Positions 6,650 to 14,914 of a stretch of DNA of 20,131 nucleotides are shown piece after piece. The stretch comes from an uncultured Mesorhizobium sp. (lineage in GTDB: Bacteria; Pseudomonadota; Alphaproteobacteria; Rhizobiales; Rhizobiaceae), in assembly GCA_950071955.1 (NCBI GenBank), contig CATMOC010000004.1, positions 1 to 20,131 on the forward strand, given 5' to 3'. The position numbers and the translations under genes are program-made. Positions within the stretch are counted from its first letter, which is position 1. Each line of letters opens with the position of its first letter. The notes below the pieces were generated by a model. The model was not told where the DNA came from, ran no database searches, and saw only the letters and a program-made list of their open reading frames with translations.

Positions 6650-7406
6650 TGATCCACCGCACCGGTCGACAGCGGGGGACGGTCACGGACCCCCCGATCC
6701 CTCTGCGCGCCCTCTCGCTCCGAGCGGGCGTGCAGTCCACCACCACGCCGCTGATAGCCGCGCATGGCGAAGTCGGACCCACGATCGCTCCCTCTCGAGT
6801 GAAGGCGGCCTCGTGTGTGTGTGGCATGTTGAATGGAGCGCCACCGGCGGACAGGCATCATCCTGACCTGACCACGATCTGTTGGCAGGGTGCAACCCGA
6901 GGACCTCTGTGGTCCGTGCCCCACCTGGGAGTGCGGGCTGTGCTCGTTGCCGTCAGCACAGCCACTAGCCGGTCCGCGCCGGGAAACCGTCTCTGGGGCT
7001 GGTCGCGTCATGGACGCCAGCGCTCGGGGCGAGGCTGACGAGGTCGGGCAACGCAACGCATCGCGCCGCACCGTCACCCCAGGTGCAAGTGCCAGATCGA
7101 CACCAGCCGATGTCATCTCCGGGCGGGTCTGCAAGTTCACGCCCAGATCACGTCCTCGATTTGGCATGTCTGACCGAAGGCCGCCGGCGCCAAGAGGCGC
7201 CTTCTCGCTCTTATCCCCGCAACGGCCGTCCGCAACTTTCTTCCCCTGAGCGCTGCGCGCTCATTCCTCGCGAAGCAAGAAAGCCGCTCCCGGCCGCCCT
7301 CCACCTTGTTCCGGCCTCTTCGAGGTGCGGGTCGATCGCCCCCGGTCTGTCGACAGCCATCGAGGTCGCGATGGGCGCGACCCGACAAACTCACGGAGAC
7401 GACAAA
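6650..7406. other. 757-bp gene-free stretch between ArdC and DUF736
   Basis: No frame here has both a ribosome binding site and a protein-like composition. The open frames are rich in Arg, Pro, Ser and Gly, as expected from GC-rich noncoding DNA. Structured spots are a GGCGCC/GGCGCC hairpin with AAGA loop followed by TTCTCGCTCTTAT (7186-7213, terminator-like) and a folded block just before the DUF736 gene (7328-7384). The promoter of the DUF736 gene should be in the last 200 bp. I cannot point to a convincing -35/-10 pair. Confidence 0.5.
7328..7384 (+). promoter_or_regulatory. Foldable block upstream of the DUF736 gene
   Basis: An outer inverted repeat CGGGTCG/CGACCCG (7328-7334 with 7378-7384) encloses a perfect palindrome CTGTCGACAG (7347-7356) and CCATCG/CGATGG (7357-7374). 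An alternative stem GGTCGCG/CGCGACC (7364-7382, 5-nt loop) competes with the outer one. The block ends 10 bp before the GGAG ribosome binding site. It could be a structured mRNA leader or a folded single-strand promoter. The role is unproven. Confidence 0.35.
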
Positions 7407-7718
7407 ATGGCTACCATCGGCACCTTCACCTCCAACGCCAACGGCTTCACCGGCACGATCAAGACCCTCACCCTCAACGTCAAGGCTCGCATCGAGCGGG
7501 TCGAGAACCCCTCCGACAAGGGCCCGCAGTTCCGCATCTTTTCGGGCGCGGTAGAACTCGGTGCGGCCTGGCAGAAGACGGCCAAGGACACCGATCGTGA
7601 CTACCTCTCGGTGAAGCTGGACGATCCGAGCTTCCCCAACCCGATCTACGCCACCCTGGTCGAGGTCGAAGGGCAGGAAGGCCTGCAGCTCATCTGGTCG
7701 CGGCCGACCCGCGACTGA
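7407..7718 (+). CDS. DUF736 family protein
   Basis: 103 residues, ATG with GGAG 8 bp upstream (7395-7398). The start [21 protein letters not shown], the middle [18 protein letters not shown] and the end [28 protein letters not shown] are characteristic of DUF736, a small beta-rich protein nearly universal on rhizobial and sphingomonad plasmids and ICEs. Its function is not established. Frequent linkage to ArdC and conjugation genes suggests a role during or just after transfer. Full length, no anomaly. A strong hairpin follows and separates it from the broken DUF4326 gene. Confidence 0.92.
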   Translation: MATIGTFTSNANGFTGTIKTLTLNVKARIERVENPSDKGPQFRIFSGAVELGAAWQKTAKDTDRDYLSVKLDDPSFPNPIYATLVEVEGQEGLQLIWSRPTRD

Positions 7719-7726
7719 CCCGAAGC

Positions 7727-7756
7727 GGGGCCCCGCCACCAGGCGGGGCCCCTCTC
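7727..7756 (+). terminator. Hairpin terminator after DUF736 gene
   Basis: An 11-bp perfect GC stem (7727-7737 with 7742-7752) with an ACCA loop is followed by TCTCAT. It lies 8 bp after the TGA stop. The U-tract is poor, so termination may be partial. Confidence 0.6.
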
Positions 7757-7775
7757 ATGGAGCAGGAGCACCGCG

Positions 7776-8042
7776 ATGTGCAGAGTTCTCAACGCTCGGA
7801 TCGTCGGCAAAGCGTCCGCAGCCGGTCGCGTCAAAATCGGGCGGCCAACCAAATGGGGAAATCCGTTCGTAATCGGCCGCGATGGCGCACGCGAAGATGT
7901 CATCGCGAAGCATCGCGCGTGACTCGCATCTCAGCCCAAGCTTCTGAATGCACTGGACGAACTGCGCCGCCGTGATCTCGTCTGCTGGTGTGCGCCGCAG
8001 GTGTGCAACGTCGACGTGCTGACCGAACTGGCCCTGAAGTGA
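7776..8042 (+). pseudogene. DUF4326 gene broken by one in-frame TGA
   Basis: From the ATG at 7776 (GGAG 7 bp upstream, 7765-7768) the frame reads a DUF4326 start: IGRPTKWGNPFVIGRDGAREDVIAKHRA at residues about 21-48. It then meets TGA at 7920-7922 and continues in the same frame to RRDLVCWCAPQVCNVDVLTELALK and a second TGA at 8040. Without the internal stop it is a normal 88-codon family member. The family has Trp at this place (AKHRAWL), so one G-to-A change (TGG to TGA) explains it. A second departure is Asn in CAPQVCNVDVL where CHGDVL with His is usual. The function of DUF4326 is not settled. The 48-residue N-terminal product may still be made. Confidence 0.8.
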
Positions 8043-8044
8043 TC

Positions 8045-8067
8045 GGCCCCGTCAACCGGACGGGGCC
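8045..8067. terminator. Bidirectional hairpin between DUF4326 remnant and WGR gene
   Basis: A 9-bp perfect stem (8045-8053 with 8059-8067) with a 5-nt loop lies between two convergent genes and overlaps the 3' end of the WGR gene. It probably serves both directions. Confidence 0.5.
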
Positions 8068-8384
8068 GTGTCTGCATGTTGAGGGGCCGACCGGGGTCGA
8101 TAGCCGCGGTTCCGCTTGGCGCGCAGCAGCTCGAGGAATAGGTCGACGGCCTCGCCCTCGTCGTCGAAGGAGTGCTGCACCGTGCGGCCGATCGTTCCAA
8201 CCCGCCCCCAGCGGCGCACCAGCCGGGCCTGGCCGAACAGCGTCTCCTCGATCGACAGCGCATAGAACCGCGCCATGTTCCGGCGCGGGTCGTGGCGTTC
8301 GATGTAGAGCTGATACTGCTGCGCGATCATGGCGAGCAGAATCGCTTGTGCCGACTCCGGGGTCCAATGATTTGTTTGAATCAT
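8052..8384 (-). CDS. Small WGR-domain protein
   Basis: 110 residues from the ATG at 8384. After about 22 N-terminal residues it is a single WGR domain: YQLYIERHDPRRNMARFYALSIEETLFG, then LVRRWGRVGTIGR with the name-giving Trp59-Gly60-Arg61, then a helix and KRNRGYRPR. WGR domains bind nucleic acid ends or nicks in PARPs and occur as stand-alone small proteins on alphaproteobacterial plasmids. The exact role here is unknown. It lies 43 bp downstream of the HU-type gene on the same strand and may share its transcript. Confidence 0.88.
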   Translation of the reverse strand: MIQTNHWTPESAQAILLAMIAQQYQLYIERHDPRRNMARFYALSIEETLFGQARLVRRWGRVGTIGRTVQHSFDDEGEAVDLFLELLRAKRNRGYRPRSAPQHADTAPSG

Positions 8385-8427
8385 CGAACCCGGATCGATT
8401 CATTCCTGTGATGGGTCGGCGCGAACG

Positions 8428-8706
8428 TCAGCCGTTCATCGCGTCCTTGACGGCTTTTGCCGGCGTGAAGGAGAGCTTCTTGGACGCCGCGATCTTGATC
8501 GCGGCGCCGGTCGAAGGATTGCGGCCGTCGCGCGCCGGCGTATCCTTCACCTTGAACTTGCCAAAGCCGGGGATACTGGTCTCGGTACCCGAACGCGCAT
8601 CTTCCGTAATCTTCTTGAACACACTCTCCACGATCGCCTTGGCCTGCGCCTTCGTGAGGTTTTGCTCGGCGGCGATCTTGTCGGCGATGTCGGTAGTCGT
8701 CGTCAT
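8428..8706 (-). CDS. HU-family histone-like DNA-binding protein
   Basis: 92 residues from the ATG at 8706, preceded by AAGGGA about 8 bp upstream. A longer open frame upstream is Ser/Arg-rich and lacks family similarity. The protein shows the HU/IHF layout: two N-terminal helices (TDIADKIAAEQNLTKAQAKAIVESVFKKI), the GFGKFKVKDTPARDG strand-turn and the NPSTG tip motif (64-68) of the DNA-binding arm, then IKIAASKKLSFTPAKAVKDAMN. Such proteins bend and compact DNA. A plasmid copy could help relaxosome assembly at oriT or reduce the cost of the element, which is inference. Confidence 0.93.
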   Translation of the reverse strand: MTTTTDIADKIAAEQNLTKAQAKAIVESVFKKITEDARSGTETSIPGFGKFKVKDTPARDGRNPSTGAAIKIAASKKLSFTPAKAVKDAMNG

Positions 8707-8956
8707 TCGGTTTGTCCCTTCTTCGTTGATGGGCGAAGAACCTAGAACACTATTTTCACGCTGACGAGACCGGCAATTCGCCGGCTCCAGGCATGGTCGC
8801 CATCGTCGATTTCGGACGCGAGGATCGAGACTGCATTCTCCAGCCGATGGTTGCGAAACGACTATCGGTCGAGAGAGGAGGGATGAGGTACACCATCGCT
8901 TGCCTGACCGCCGCCCGGATCGACCCGTCGCCCGACCTCTATGAAGGGAGCAAGAG

Positions 8957-10882
8957 TCATCCGCCTTTGCCTTTCCGGTGGAAACGGTTCTTAGCGACAA
9001 TGGACTTCATGTCCACGCGCCGGAACCATATGGCGCGGCCGCAGCGAAGCGGCGCATTACCGGCGGTGAAGATGATCTGTTCGTCGGAACGCATAAGCAG
9101 CACTTCTTCGGGCAGGATCAGCGGCCGTGCCGTGAGTTGCTTTGATCGTGTTCGCGACGATCCCGACATCTGCGACGACCGGCTGAGCTGGTCGACTTCG
9201 ACCGTGGTGTTGCCGCAGCGGCGTGAGATGTAGTCGGCGGTATCGGGATCGTTGATCGCGGCGAACGATACCCAGGAGGCGGACTCGAACCATTTGCTGG
9301 TCGCATCGCGTCCGCCATAGGCCTCGCGCATCTGGCCGATGGACTGGAACAGCAGAACCAGGCTGATGCCATACTTGCGGCCGGCATCCCGGGCCGTCTC
9401 TAGAATGCGCAGATAGCCAAGCCGGGCCACCTCGTCGAGCAGGAACAATGTTCGCCCGTTCACGTCGCCATTCCGGTTGTAGATCGCATTGGCAAGCGCG
9501 CCGATGATGGTGCGCGCCAAACCTGGATGCGCTTCCAGCGCCTTGAGGTCGAGGTTGACGAATATGTCGGTCTTGCCATCGGCAATGTCGTTGGTCGCAA
9601 AGCTCGCGCCCGATACCAGGGCGGCATAGTTGGGATAACTCAGCCAATGGGTCTCCTTGACCGCATTGGCGTAGACGCCGGAAAAGGTCTCCGGCGTCAT
9701 GGCGATGAATGGGGCGACGTTTTCCTTGACAAATTCCGAGGCCGAATTGTCATAGATCGCCTGCAGTCGCTCGCGCAGTTTTGGCTCCGGTTCCGAGAGG
9801 TTCGCTCGCATCTGCCGCAAGTGCTGGTTCTCTTTTTCCGTATGCCCGGACAGGCAGACATCGGCAATAAGCGCCGTGATGAGCTGCAGCGCGGAGGCGC
9901 GAAAGAAGTCGTCGCGGATCGATGCCTGGCGGCCCGTATCGGTGACCACCCAGTTGGCAACCGCAACCAGGTCCTCTTCCCTGGTGCCGCCGAAGCGGCC
10001 GATCCAGTCGAGCACGTTGAAACCTGTCGACGGATCGCGCGGATCGAGGATGAAAACGTCACGGCCGGCATTGCGCCGATGCTCGATCACCATCGGTGCA
10101 ACCTCGCTGGAGGGGTCGAGCGCCACGAGGCTGCCGCCCCATTTGAGCGCTGTCGGTACGGTGACGGAGGTGGTCTTGAACCCACCGGAACCGGCGAAGA
10201 CCAGGCCATGCGACGAACCGAACGAAGCATCGAAACACAGCAGCGGTGAGCGTCCGCCGGCGCCCCACGTCTGGGGATTATCAGCGCGGAACCCGCGCTG
10301 GGCCACAGTGTCCTTGTCGACCCGGTAGGCCTCGCCGACGACGATTCCACCGGTCTCTGGGAATAGCCGCCTTGCATCCTTCAGCGCCATCCATTCGGCA
10401 TCGCCGTGGATGGAACGCCTGCCGTGGATGCGGCGGGGGGCAGGAGAGGCGAAGGCGGCATCGCCGCGCATCGCTACCCGCAGCGCAAAGACGCAGACGA
10501 CGCTGACGATCGTCGCGCCGATTGCGCTTGCCGGATCCACGTAGTTGAAGATGCTTCCGCCCACCGGTACGGCAACGGCGAAGCTCGACAGCCGCATCAT
10601 CTCGCGCGATGCGGCGATCGCAACGGCGGCTGCCCCGCCGATGAGCACTCCGGCACCCGCGCTGCGGACTGAAAGCGTGCCCCGCGCGGCAAAGAGGAAG
10701 AGGATCCCGAGCGCCGCTGCGGCGGCGAAGGGCAGGACGATCCCGAACCGGCCGAGCATCACGCGCGCATCGGCGGTCGAGCCGAACGCGGCCGTCCACT
10801 GCTCGATGCCGTCGAGACCGAGCAGCGTCATCAGCATCAGCGCCCCCGGCGAGACCAGCATGGCGATCCTAGTCGGCGTCAT
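8957..10882 (-). CDS. traG: TraG, VirD4-type conjugative coupling protein
   Basis: 641 residues. Hydrophobic stretches near residues 8-22, 46-66, 76-90 and 120-138 anchor it in the inner membrane. The rest is the cytoplasmic ATPase: Walker A GSGGFKT (231-237), Walker B LFLLDE (479-484), and the SFATND and GQMREAYGG segments typical of TraG/VirD4. It links the TraA-oriT complex to the Trb secretion channel. Length and order are as in Ti-type plasmids. The start ATG (10882) overlaps the end of traD by 14 bp, the same arrangement as in rhizobial relatives, so translation is coupled. All key motifs are intact. Confidence 0.96.
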   Translation of the reverse strand: MTPTRIAMLVSPGALMLMTLLGLDGIEQWTAAFGSTADARVMLGRFGIVLPFAAAAALGILFLFAARGTLSVRSAGAGVLIGGAAAVAIAASREMMRLSSFAVAVPVGGSIFNYVDPASAIGATIVSVVCVFALRVAMRGDAAFASPAPRRIHGRRSIHGDAEWMALKDARRLFPETGGIVVGEAYRVDKDTVAQRGFRADNPQTWGAGGRSPLLCFDASFGSSHGLVFAGSGGFKTTSVTVPTALKWGGSLVALDPSSEVAPMVIEHRRNAGRDVFILDPRDPSTGFNVLDWIGRFGGTREEDLVAVANWVVTDTGRQASIRDDFFRASALQLITALIADVCLSGHTEKENQHLRQMRANLSEPEPKLRERLQAIYDNSASEFVKENVAPFIAMTPETFSGVYANAVKETHWLSYPNYAALVSGASFATNDIADGKTDIFVNLDLKALEAHPGLARTIIGALANAIYNRNGDVNGRTLFLLDEVARLGYLRILETARDAGRKYGISLVLLFQSIGQMREAYGGRDATSKWFESASWVSFAAINDPDTADYISRRCGNTTVEVDQLSRSSQMSGSSRTRSKQLTARPLILPEEVLLMRSDEQIIFTAGNAPLRCGRAIWFRRVDMKSIVAKNRFHRKGKGG

Positions 10883-11084
10883 CGATGAATGCCTTTTCGC
10901 CGAGCGCCATCAGGCGCGCGCGCTCGATCTTGTCTGCGCGAATGCGGTCGGCCGCGTCCATCAGAAGCCCGAGAAGCAGTGCACGCTTCTCGTAGCGCAA
11001 TCCGGCCTTGGCGATGAGCCCGCCGAGCTGAATCTTCTCGCGCGTGTCCTTGCGACGCGCATCGGTCTGGCTTGCCTGTCTCAT
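10869..11084 (-). CDS. traD: TraD, small conjugal transfer protein
   Basis: 71 residues from the ATG at 11084. A longer frame reaching 11195 would overlap traC and reads as Arg-rich noise. The sequence [23 protein letters not shown] then [18 protein letters not shown] is typical of the small TraD of Ti-type systems (unrelated to the F-plasmid coupling protein of the same name). It is thought to be an accessory relaxosome protein. It begins 4 bp after the traC stop and overlaps traG by 14 bp, so traC-traD-traG form one operon reading away from oriT. Confidence 0.9.
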   Translation of the reverse strand: MRQASQTDARRKDTREKIQLGGLIAKAGLRYEKRALLLGLLMDAADRIRADKIERARLMALGEKAFIDDAD

Positions 11085-11088
11085 GCGC

Positions 11089-11352
11089 TCAAGCCTCGCC
11101 ACCCGGCCCCGAAGGCGCGCCAGCCGGGACCGGCGCACCTGTCTGTCGGCTGTTCCGCCCAGCCCCCTTGCGAAACCGTGCCGCGATCTCCGCAAGCGCC
11201 GTGACCAGCTCGGCGTCCTCGACCTCGACCTCGCCCAGCCCGGCCTTGAGCGCGAGACGTCCGATGCGCTCAGCCTCGCGCGTTTCGGCCTGCCTGAGCT
11301 GCTCCTGGAGGCGGCCGATCTCTTCCCTGATCTTCGACGATGGCTTCTTCAT
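11089..11352 (-). CDS. traC: TraC, oriT-proximal relaxosome accessory protein
   Basis: 87 residues from the ATG at 11352 with AAGGGA upstream. The N-terminal helix [39 protein letters not shown] is characteristic of Ti-type TraC. A Pro/Gly-rich tail ends the protein. By family knowledge TraC assists TraA in nicking at oriT. It is the first gene of traCDG and reads away from oriT, as in Ti plasmids. A 10-bp perfect inverted repeat lies directly upstream. Confidence 0.9.
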   Translation of the reverse strand: MKKPSSKIREEIGRLQEQLRQAETREAERIGRLALKAGLGEVEVEDAELVTALAEIAARFRKGAGRNSRQTGAPVPAGAPSGPGGEA

Positions 11353-11368
11353 TCCGGTTGTTTCCCTT

Positions 11369-11404
11369 CCCGATGCTCGCGTTGTTTCGACCCTGAGCAT
11401 CGGG
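11369..11404. promoter_or_regulatory. 10-bp perfect inverted repeat upstream of traC
   Basis: CCCGATGCTC (11369-11378) and GAGCATCGGG (11395-11404) are exact reverse complements separated by 16 bp. The inner arm ends 16 bp before the traC start codon, overlapping the ribosome binding region. It could be a protein operator or an mRNA hairpin controlling traC. Confidence 0.45.
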
Positions 11405-11424
11405 CGGGAAGCGCGTCAGCGCAC

Positions 11425-11456
11425 CCCGTCAAAAACGACGGGTCGGCGCAGCCGAC
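11425..11456. repeat. Two adjacent hairpins beside oriT
   Basis: CCCGTC/GACGGG (11425-11442, 6-nt loop) is followed at once by GTCGGC/GCCGAC (11442-11456, 3-nt loop). They lie between the traC leader and the nick region and may be relaxosome protein sites or help fold the single strand. Confidence 0.4.
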
Positions 11457-11494
11457 GCTTTGCTTCATCATCCCAGCGTTCCGAAGGAATGCGT

Positions 11495-11530
11495 CCAAGG
11501 GCGCAGTAATACGTCGCTGACACGACGTGG
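11495..11530. other. oriT: Origin of transfer (oriT) with nick region, Ti/RSF1010 type
   Basis: The + strand reads CCAAGGGCGCAGTAATACG and continues into an inverted repeat ACGTCG-CTGACA-CGACGT (11511-11528). This closely matches the oriT core I know from Ti and symbiotic plasmids (CCAAGGGCGCAATTATACG and an ACGTCG-type repeat). On the - strand the nick region reads TTACTGCG|CCCT, parallel to RSF1010 TAAGTGCG|CCCT, with the inverted repeat 5' of it as expected. The nick would fall between 11504 and 11503 on the - strand. Its place between divergent traC and traA is also the standard one. The exact nick is inferred by similarity. Confidence 0.9.
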
Positions 11531-11605
11531 CTAGCGCCCGGCCCGGCTGGGCAGGAAGCATCGCCTCCGGACGACTCGTTGCTGTAGTTGGGATTATTGC
11601 TCGCC

Positions 11606-14600
11606 TTGGCCATTACGCACTTCACGCCCCAGTTGATCTCCCGTGGCAACGGTCGCAGCGCTCTCCTGTCAGCCGCTTACCGGCATTGCGCGCGGATGGA
11701 GCACGATGCCGAGGCCCGGACGATCGACTATTCGAACAAGCGCAACCTTGCGCACGAGGAATTCCTGCTGCCGGCCGATGCTCCAGCCTGGGCGAGGATG
11801 CTCATCGGTGATCGCTCGGTGGCCGGCGCAGTCGAGGCCTTCTGGAACAGGGTCGAGGCGTTCGAGAAACGCGCGGATGCGCAACTCGCCAAGGAGTTCA
11901 TCATCGCTTTGCCGGTCGAGCTCAGCCGCGACCAGAACATCGCCCTGATGCGCCAGTTCGTGTTTGAGCAGGTGCTCGCCCGCGGGCAGGTCGCGGACTG
12001 GGTCTATCACGATGAACCTGGAAACCCCCATGTCCACTTGATGACGAGCCTGCGCCCGCTGACCGAAGGCGGGTTCGGCTCGAAGAAGGTTGCCGTCATC
12101 GGAGCCGATGGGCAGCCGGTCCGCACCGCCAACGGCAAGATCCGGTATCGCTTATGGGCGGGCGAGAAGGTCGAATTCCTTGAGCAGCGAAACGCCTGGC
12201 TCGACCTGCAGAACCAGCATCTGGCACTCGCGGGATTCGAGATCCGCGTCGATGGCCGCTCCTATGCCGAACGTGGCATCGACATCGTGCCCACCACCCA
12301 TATCGGCGTGGCGGCCAAGGCGATGCTGCGCAAGGGAGGAGATGCCGGCCGAGCCATCGATCTCGAACGGCTGGCCCTGCATGAGGCCCAACGCGGCATC
12401 AATGCCAGGCGCATCGAAGCCCGTCCCGAACTCGTACTCGAGCTGGTGACCAACGAGAAAAGCGTCTTCGACGAACGCGAAATCGCCAAAGTGATCCATC
12501 GCTATGTCGACGATGTCAGGACGTTCCAGCGGCTGCTGTCGCGCGTTCTCGCCAGCCCCGAAGCACTGCGTCTCGACGTCGAACGCGTAGACTTGGCGAC
12601 GGGTGCGCGGGTTCCGCAAAAGCTCACCACGCGCGAGATGGTGCGCATCGAATCCGAGATGGTCAATCGCGCGCGAACCCTCGCGCGAGCGTCAACGCAT
12701 GGCATCGGCGAGAAGGTGCTGGAGGCGGTGTTCGCGCATCATGACCGGCTGTCGGACGAGCAGCGGACGGCGATTGAGCATGTCGCAGGCGACTGTCGGA
12801 TTGCCGCCGTGGTGGGACGTGCCGGCGCCGGCAAGACCACGATGATGAAGGCAGCGCGCGAGTCCTGGGAGATCGCCGGCTATCGCGTCATCGGCGGTGC
12901 GCTCGCCGGAAAGGCGGCCGAGGGTCTGGAGAAGGAAGCCGGCATCGCTTCGCGCACCTTGGCGTCGTGGGAGCTGCGCTGGAAAGAGGGCAGGGACCTT
13001 CTCGACGACAAGACAGTCTTCGTCCTCGACGAAGCTGGGATGGTCGCATCCAAGCAGATGGCGGGTTTCGTGGAAGCCGTCACCAGGGCTGGCGCCAAGC
13101 TCGTCCTGGTCGGCGATCCCGAGCAGCTGCAGCCTATCGAAGCCGGCGCCGCCTTTCGCGCCATCGTCGAGCGTGTCGGCTATGCCGAGCTCGAGACGAT
13201 CTATCGTCAGAAGGAAGACTGGATGCGGGCCGCATCGCTGGATCTGGCGCGCGGCCGGATCGAGCAAGCGATCGCGAGCTACACAAAGCAAGGTCGGATC
13301 ATCGGCACCAATCTGAAGACCGAGGCCATCACCAGTCTGGTCGCGGATTGGGACCGCTCCTATGACCCCACCAAGTCGACGCTGATCCTCGCGCATCTTC
13401 GTCGCGACGTCCGCGATCTTAACGAGCGGGCGCGCGAGGCGCTTGTCAAACGAGGGCTCATCGAGACGGGTCATACCTTCCGGACGGAAGATGGCGTCCG
13501 GCATTTTGCGGCTGGCGACCAGATCGTGTTTTTGAAGAACGATAACTCGCTCCGCGTCAAGAATGGCATGCTGGCCAAGGTGGTCGAAGCGGCGCCCGGC
13601 CGCATCGTGGCCGAAATCGGCGAGGGGGCCGATCGGCGCCAGATCGCGGTCGAGCAGCGCGCCTACAACAACATCGATCATGGCTATGCAACGACGATCC
13701 ACAAGTCGCAGGGCGCAACCGTCGACCGCGTCAAGGTGCTCGCCTCCCTCTCGCTCAACCGGCACCTCACCTATGTGGCGATGACCCGGCACCGCGAGGA
13801 TGTGACGCTCTATTACGGCAAGCGGTCCTTTGCCATGGCCGGCGGCCTGTCGAAAGTCCTGGCACGGCGGGATACCAAGGAGACAACGCTCGATTACAGC
13901 GGCGGCCGCTTCTACGCCCAGGCACTGAGCTTTGCCAACAGCCGAGGCCTTCACCTGGTCCGCGTGGCTCGTACGCTCGTTCGCGATCGGCTCGACTGGA
14001 CGCTGCGCCAGAAGGCTCGCCTTCTCGATCTCGGCGAACAGCTTCGGTCGGTCGGCGCGAGCCTCGGCCTGTTCGACCGCCACGTCTTCCCGATCCGCCA
14101 CTCAACCCGAAAGGCCGAACCGATGGTCAAGAGTGTCACCAGTTTTGCGCTGTCCGTCACGGATACCGCCGAGGCCAAGCTGCAAACGGACAAGCCGCTT
14201 GCGAAGCAATGGGACCTGGTCTCGGACCGCATCCGGCGCGTCTACGCCGAGCCCGAATCTGCGTTCCGTGCCATGCGCATCGAGGCGGCCTTCACTGACC
14301 CGGCCGCGCGATCGGCTCGCCTGCAGCAGATCGAGCAGGCGCCGTCAACCTACGGACCGTTGCGCGGCCATACCGGCATGTTCGCCAATAGCGCCGACAG
14401 GAATGATCGACGCATCGCCGAGACCAATGTCCCGGCGCTGCACCGGGACCTCGAGCGGTATTTTGTGATGCGCGAGCAGGCCATGAAGCGCCTCATCGCC
14501 GAAGAAACCGGAATGCGGCAGCGGCTCTCGATCGACATCCCGGCCCTGTCTGCTGCGGCCGAGACGGTGCTCGCAAAGGTGCGCGATGCCATCGACCGCA

Positions 14601-14914
14601 ACGACCTGCCCGCCGCACTCGGGTTTGCACTCGCCGACCGCATGGTCAAGGCCGAAATCGATGCCCTCAACTTGGCCGTCAGGCAGCGCTTCGGCGAACG
14701 GGCTCTTCTCGGCAGTGCTGCCATGGACACCGGCGGTCCGGCGTTCAAGGCGGTGTCAAGCGCTCTCGCGCCGGCCGAGCAGCAGAAGCTGGCATCGGCC
14801 TGGCCCACGATGAGAACCGCGCAGCAGCTCGCCGCCCATGAACGGACCGTAGCGGCCCTGAAGGAAACCGAAGCACTGCGCCAGATGCAGCGGCAGAGCC
14901 AGGTGCTGAAGTGA
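11606..14914 (+). CDS. traA: TraA, relaxase-helicase
   Basis: I choose a TTG start at 11606 because family members begin MAI.HFTPQLISRG. An in-frame TTG at 11588 is the alternative, and no ATG is available. From that start the protein has 1102 residues. The MobA/MobL-type relaxase domain spans about 1-230: a candidate Tyr near 24-42 and the metal-binding HDEPGNPHVH (135-144). The RecD/TraI-like helicase follows: Walker A GRAGAGKTT (404-412), VFVLDEAGM (471-479), GDPEQLQPIEAG (503-514), GYATTIHKSQGATVD (693-707) and YVAMTRHR (723-730). A long helical C-terminal part may bind TraG. It nicks oriT, stays on the 5' end and unwinds the strand. It overlaps traF by 4 bp. Confidence 0.95.
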   Translation: MAITHFTPQLISRGNGRSALLSAAYRHCARMEHDAEARTIDYSNKRNLAHEEFLLPADAPAWARMLIGDRSVAGAVEAFWNRVEAFEKRADAQLAKEFIIALPVELSRDQNIALMRQFVFEQVLARGQVADWVYHDEPGNPHVHLMTSLRPLTEGGFGSKKVAVIGADGQPVRTANGKIRYRLWAGEKVEFLEQRNAWLDLQNQHLALAGFEIRVDGRSYAERGIDIVPTTHIGVAAKAMLRKGGDAGRAIDLERLALHEAQRGINARRIEARPELVLELVTNEKSVFDEREIAKVIHRYVDDVRTFQRLLSRVLASPEALRLDVERVDLATGARVPQKLTTREMVRIESEMVNRARTLARASTHGIGEKVLEAVFAHHDRLSDEQRTAIEHVAGDCRIAAVVGRAGAGKTTMMKAARESWEIAGYRVIGGALAGKAAEGLEKEAGIASRTLASWELRWKEGRDLLDDKTVFVLDEAGMVASKQMAGFVEAVTRAGAKLVLVGDPEQLQPIEAGAAFRAIVERVGYAELETIYRQKEDWMRAASLDLARGRIEQAIASYTKQGRIIGTNLKTEAITSLVADWDRSYDPTKSTLILAHLRRDVRDLNERAREALVKRGLIETGHTFRTEDGVRHFAAGDQIVFLKNDNSLRVKNGMLAKVVEAAPGRIVAEIGEGADRRQIAVEQRAYNNIDHGYATTIHKSQGATVDRVKVLASLSLNRHLTYVAMTRHREDVTLYYGKRSFAMAGGLSKVLARRDTKETTLDYSGGRFYAQALSFANSRGLHLVRVARTLVRDRLDWTLRQKARLLDLGEQLRSVGASLGLFDRHVFPIRHSTRKAEPMVKSVTSFALSVTDTAEAKLQTDKPLAKQWDLVSDRIRRVYAEPESAFRAMRIEAAFTDPAARSARLQQIEQAPSTYGPLRGHTGMFANSADRNDRRIAETNVPALHRDLERYFVMREQAMKRLIAEETGMRQRLSIDIPALSAAAETVLAKVRDAIDRNDLPAALGFALADRMVKAEIDALNLAVRQRFGERALLGSAAMDTGGPAFKAVSSALAPAEQQKLASAWPTMRTAQQLAAHERTVAALKETEALRQMQRQSQVLK

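Noticed and set aside
6649..7249. Overlapping + strand frames between ArdC and DUF736
   Set aside because: They lack start signals and protein-like composition, and no known family is recognisable.
7920..7922. In-frame TGA read as selenocysteine or recoded tryptophan
   Set aside because: Other genes in the window use TGA as normal stops and TGG for Trp. The family has Trp, not Cys, at this place, so a nonsense change is simpler.
11416..11649. Possible small - strand gene across oriT (MAKASNNPNYSNES...)
   Set aside because: It spans the oriT core and overlaps the start of traA. It has no clear ribosome binding site and no family I recognise, so I treat it as chance, though less surely than the other shadows.
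12692..14101. 469-aa open frame on the - strand inside traA
   Set aside because: It lies opposite the helicase domain, whose motifs are all intact on the + strand. The composition is that of antisense GC-rich DNA.
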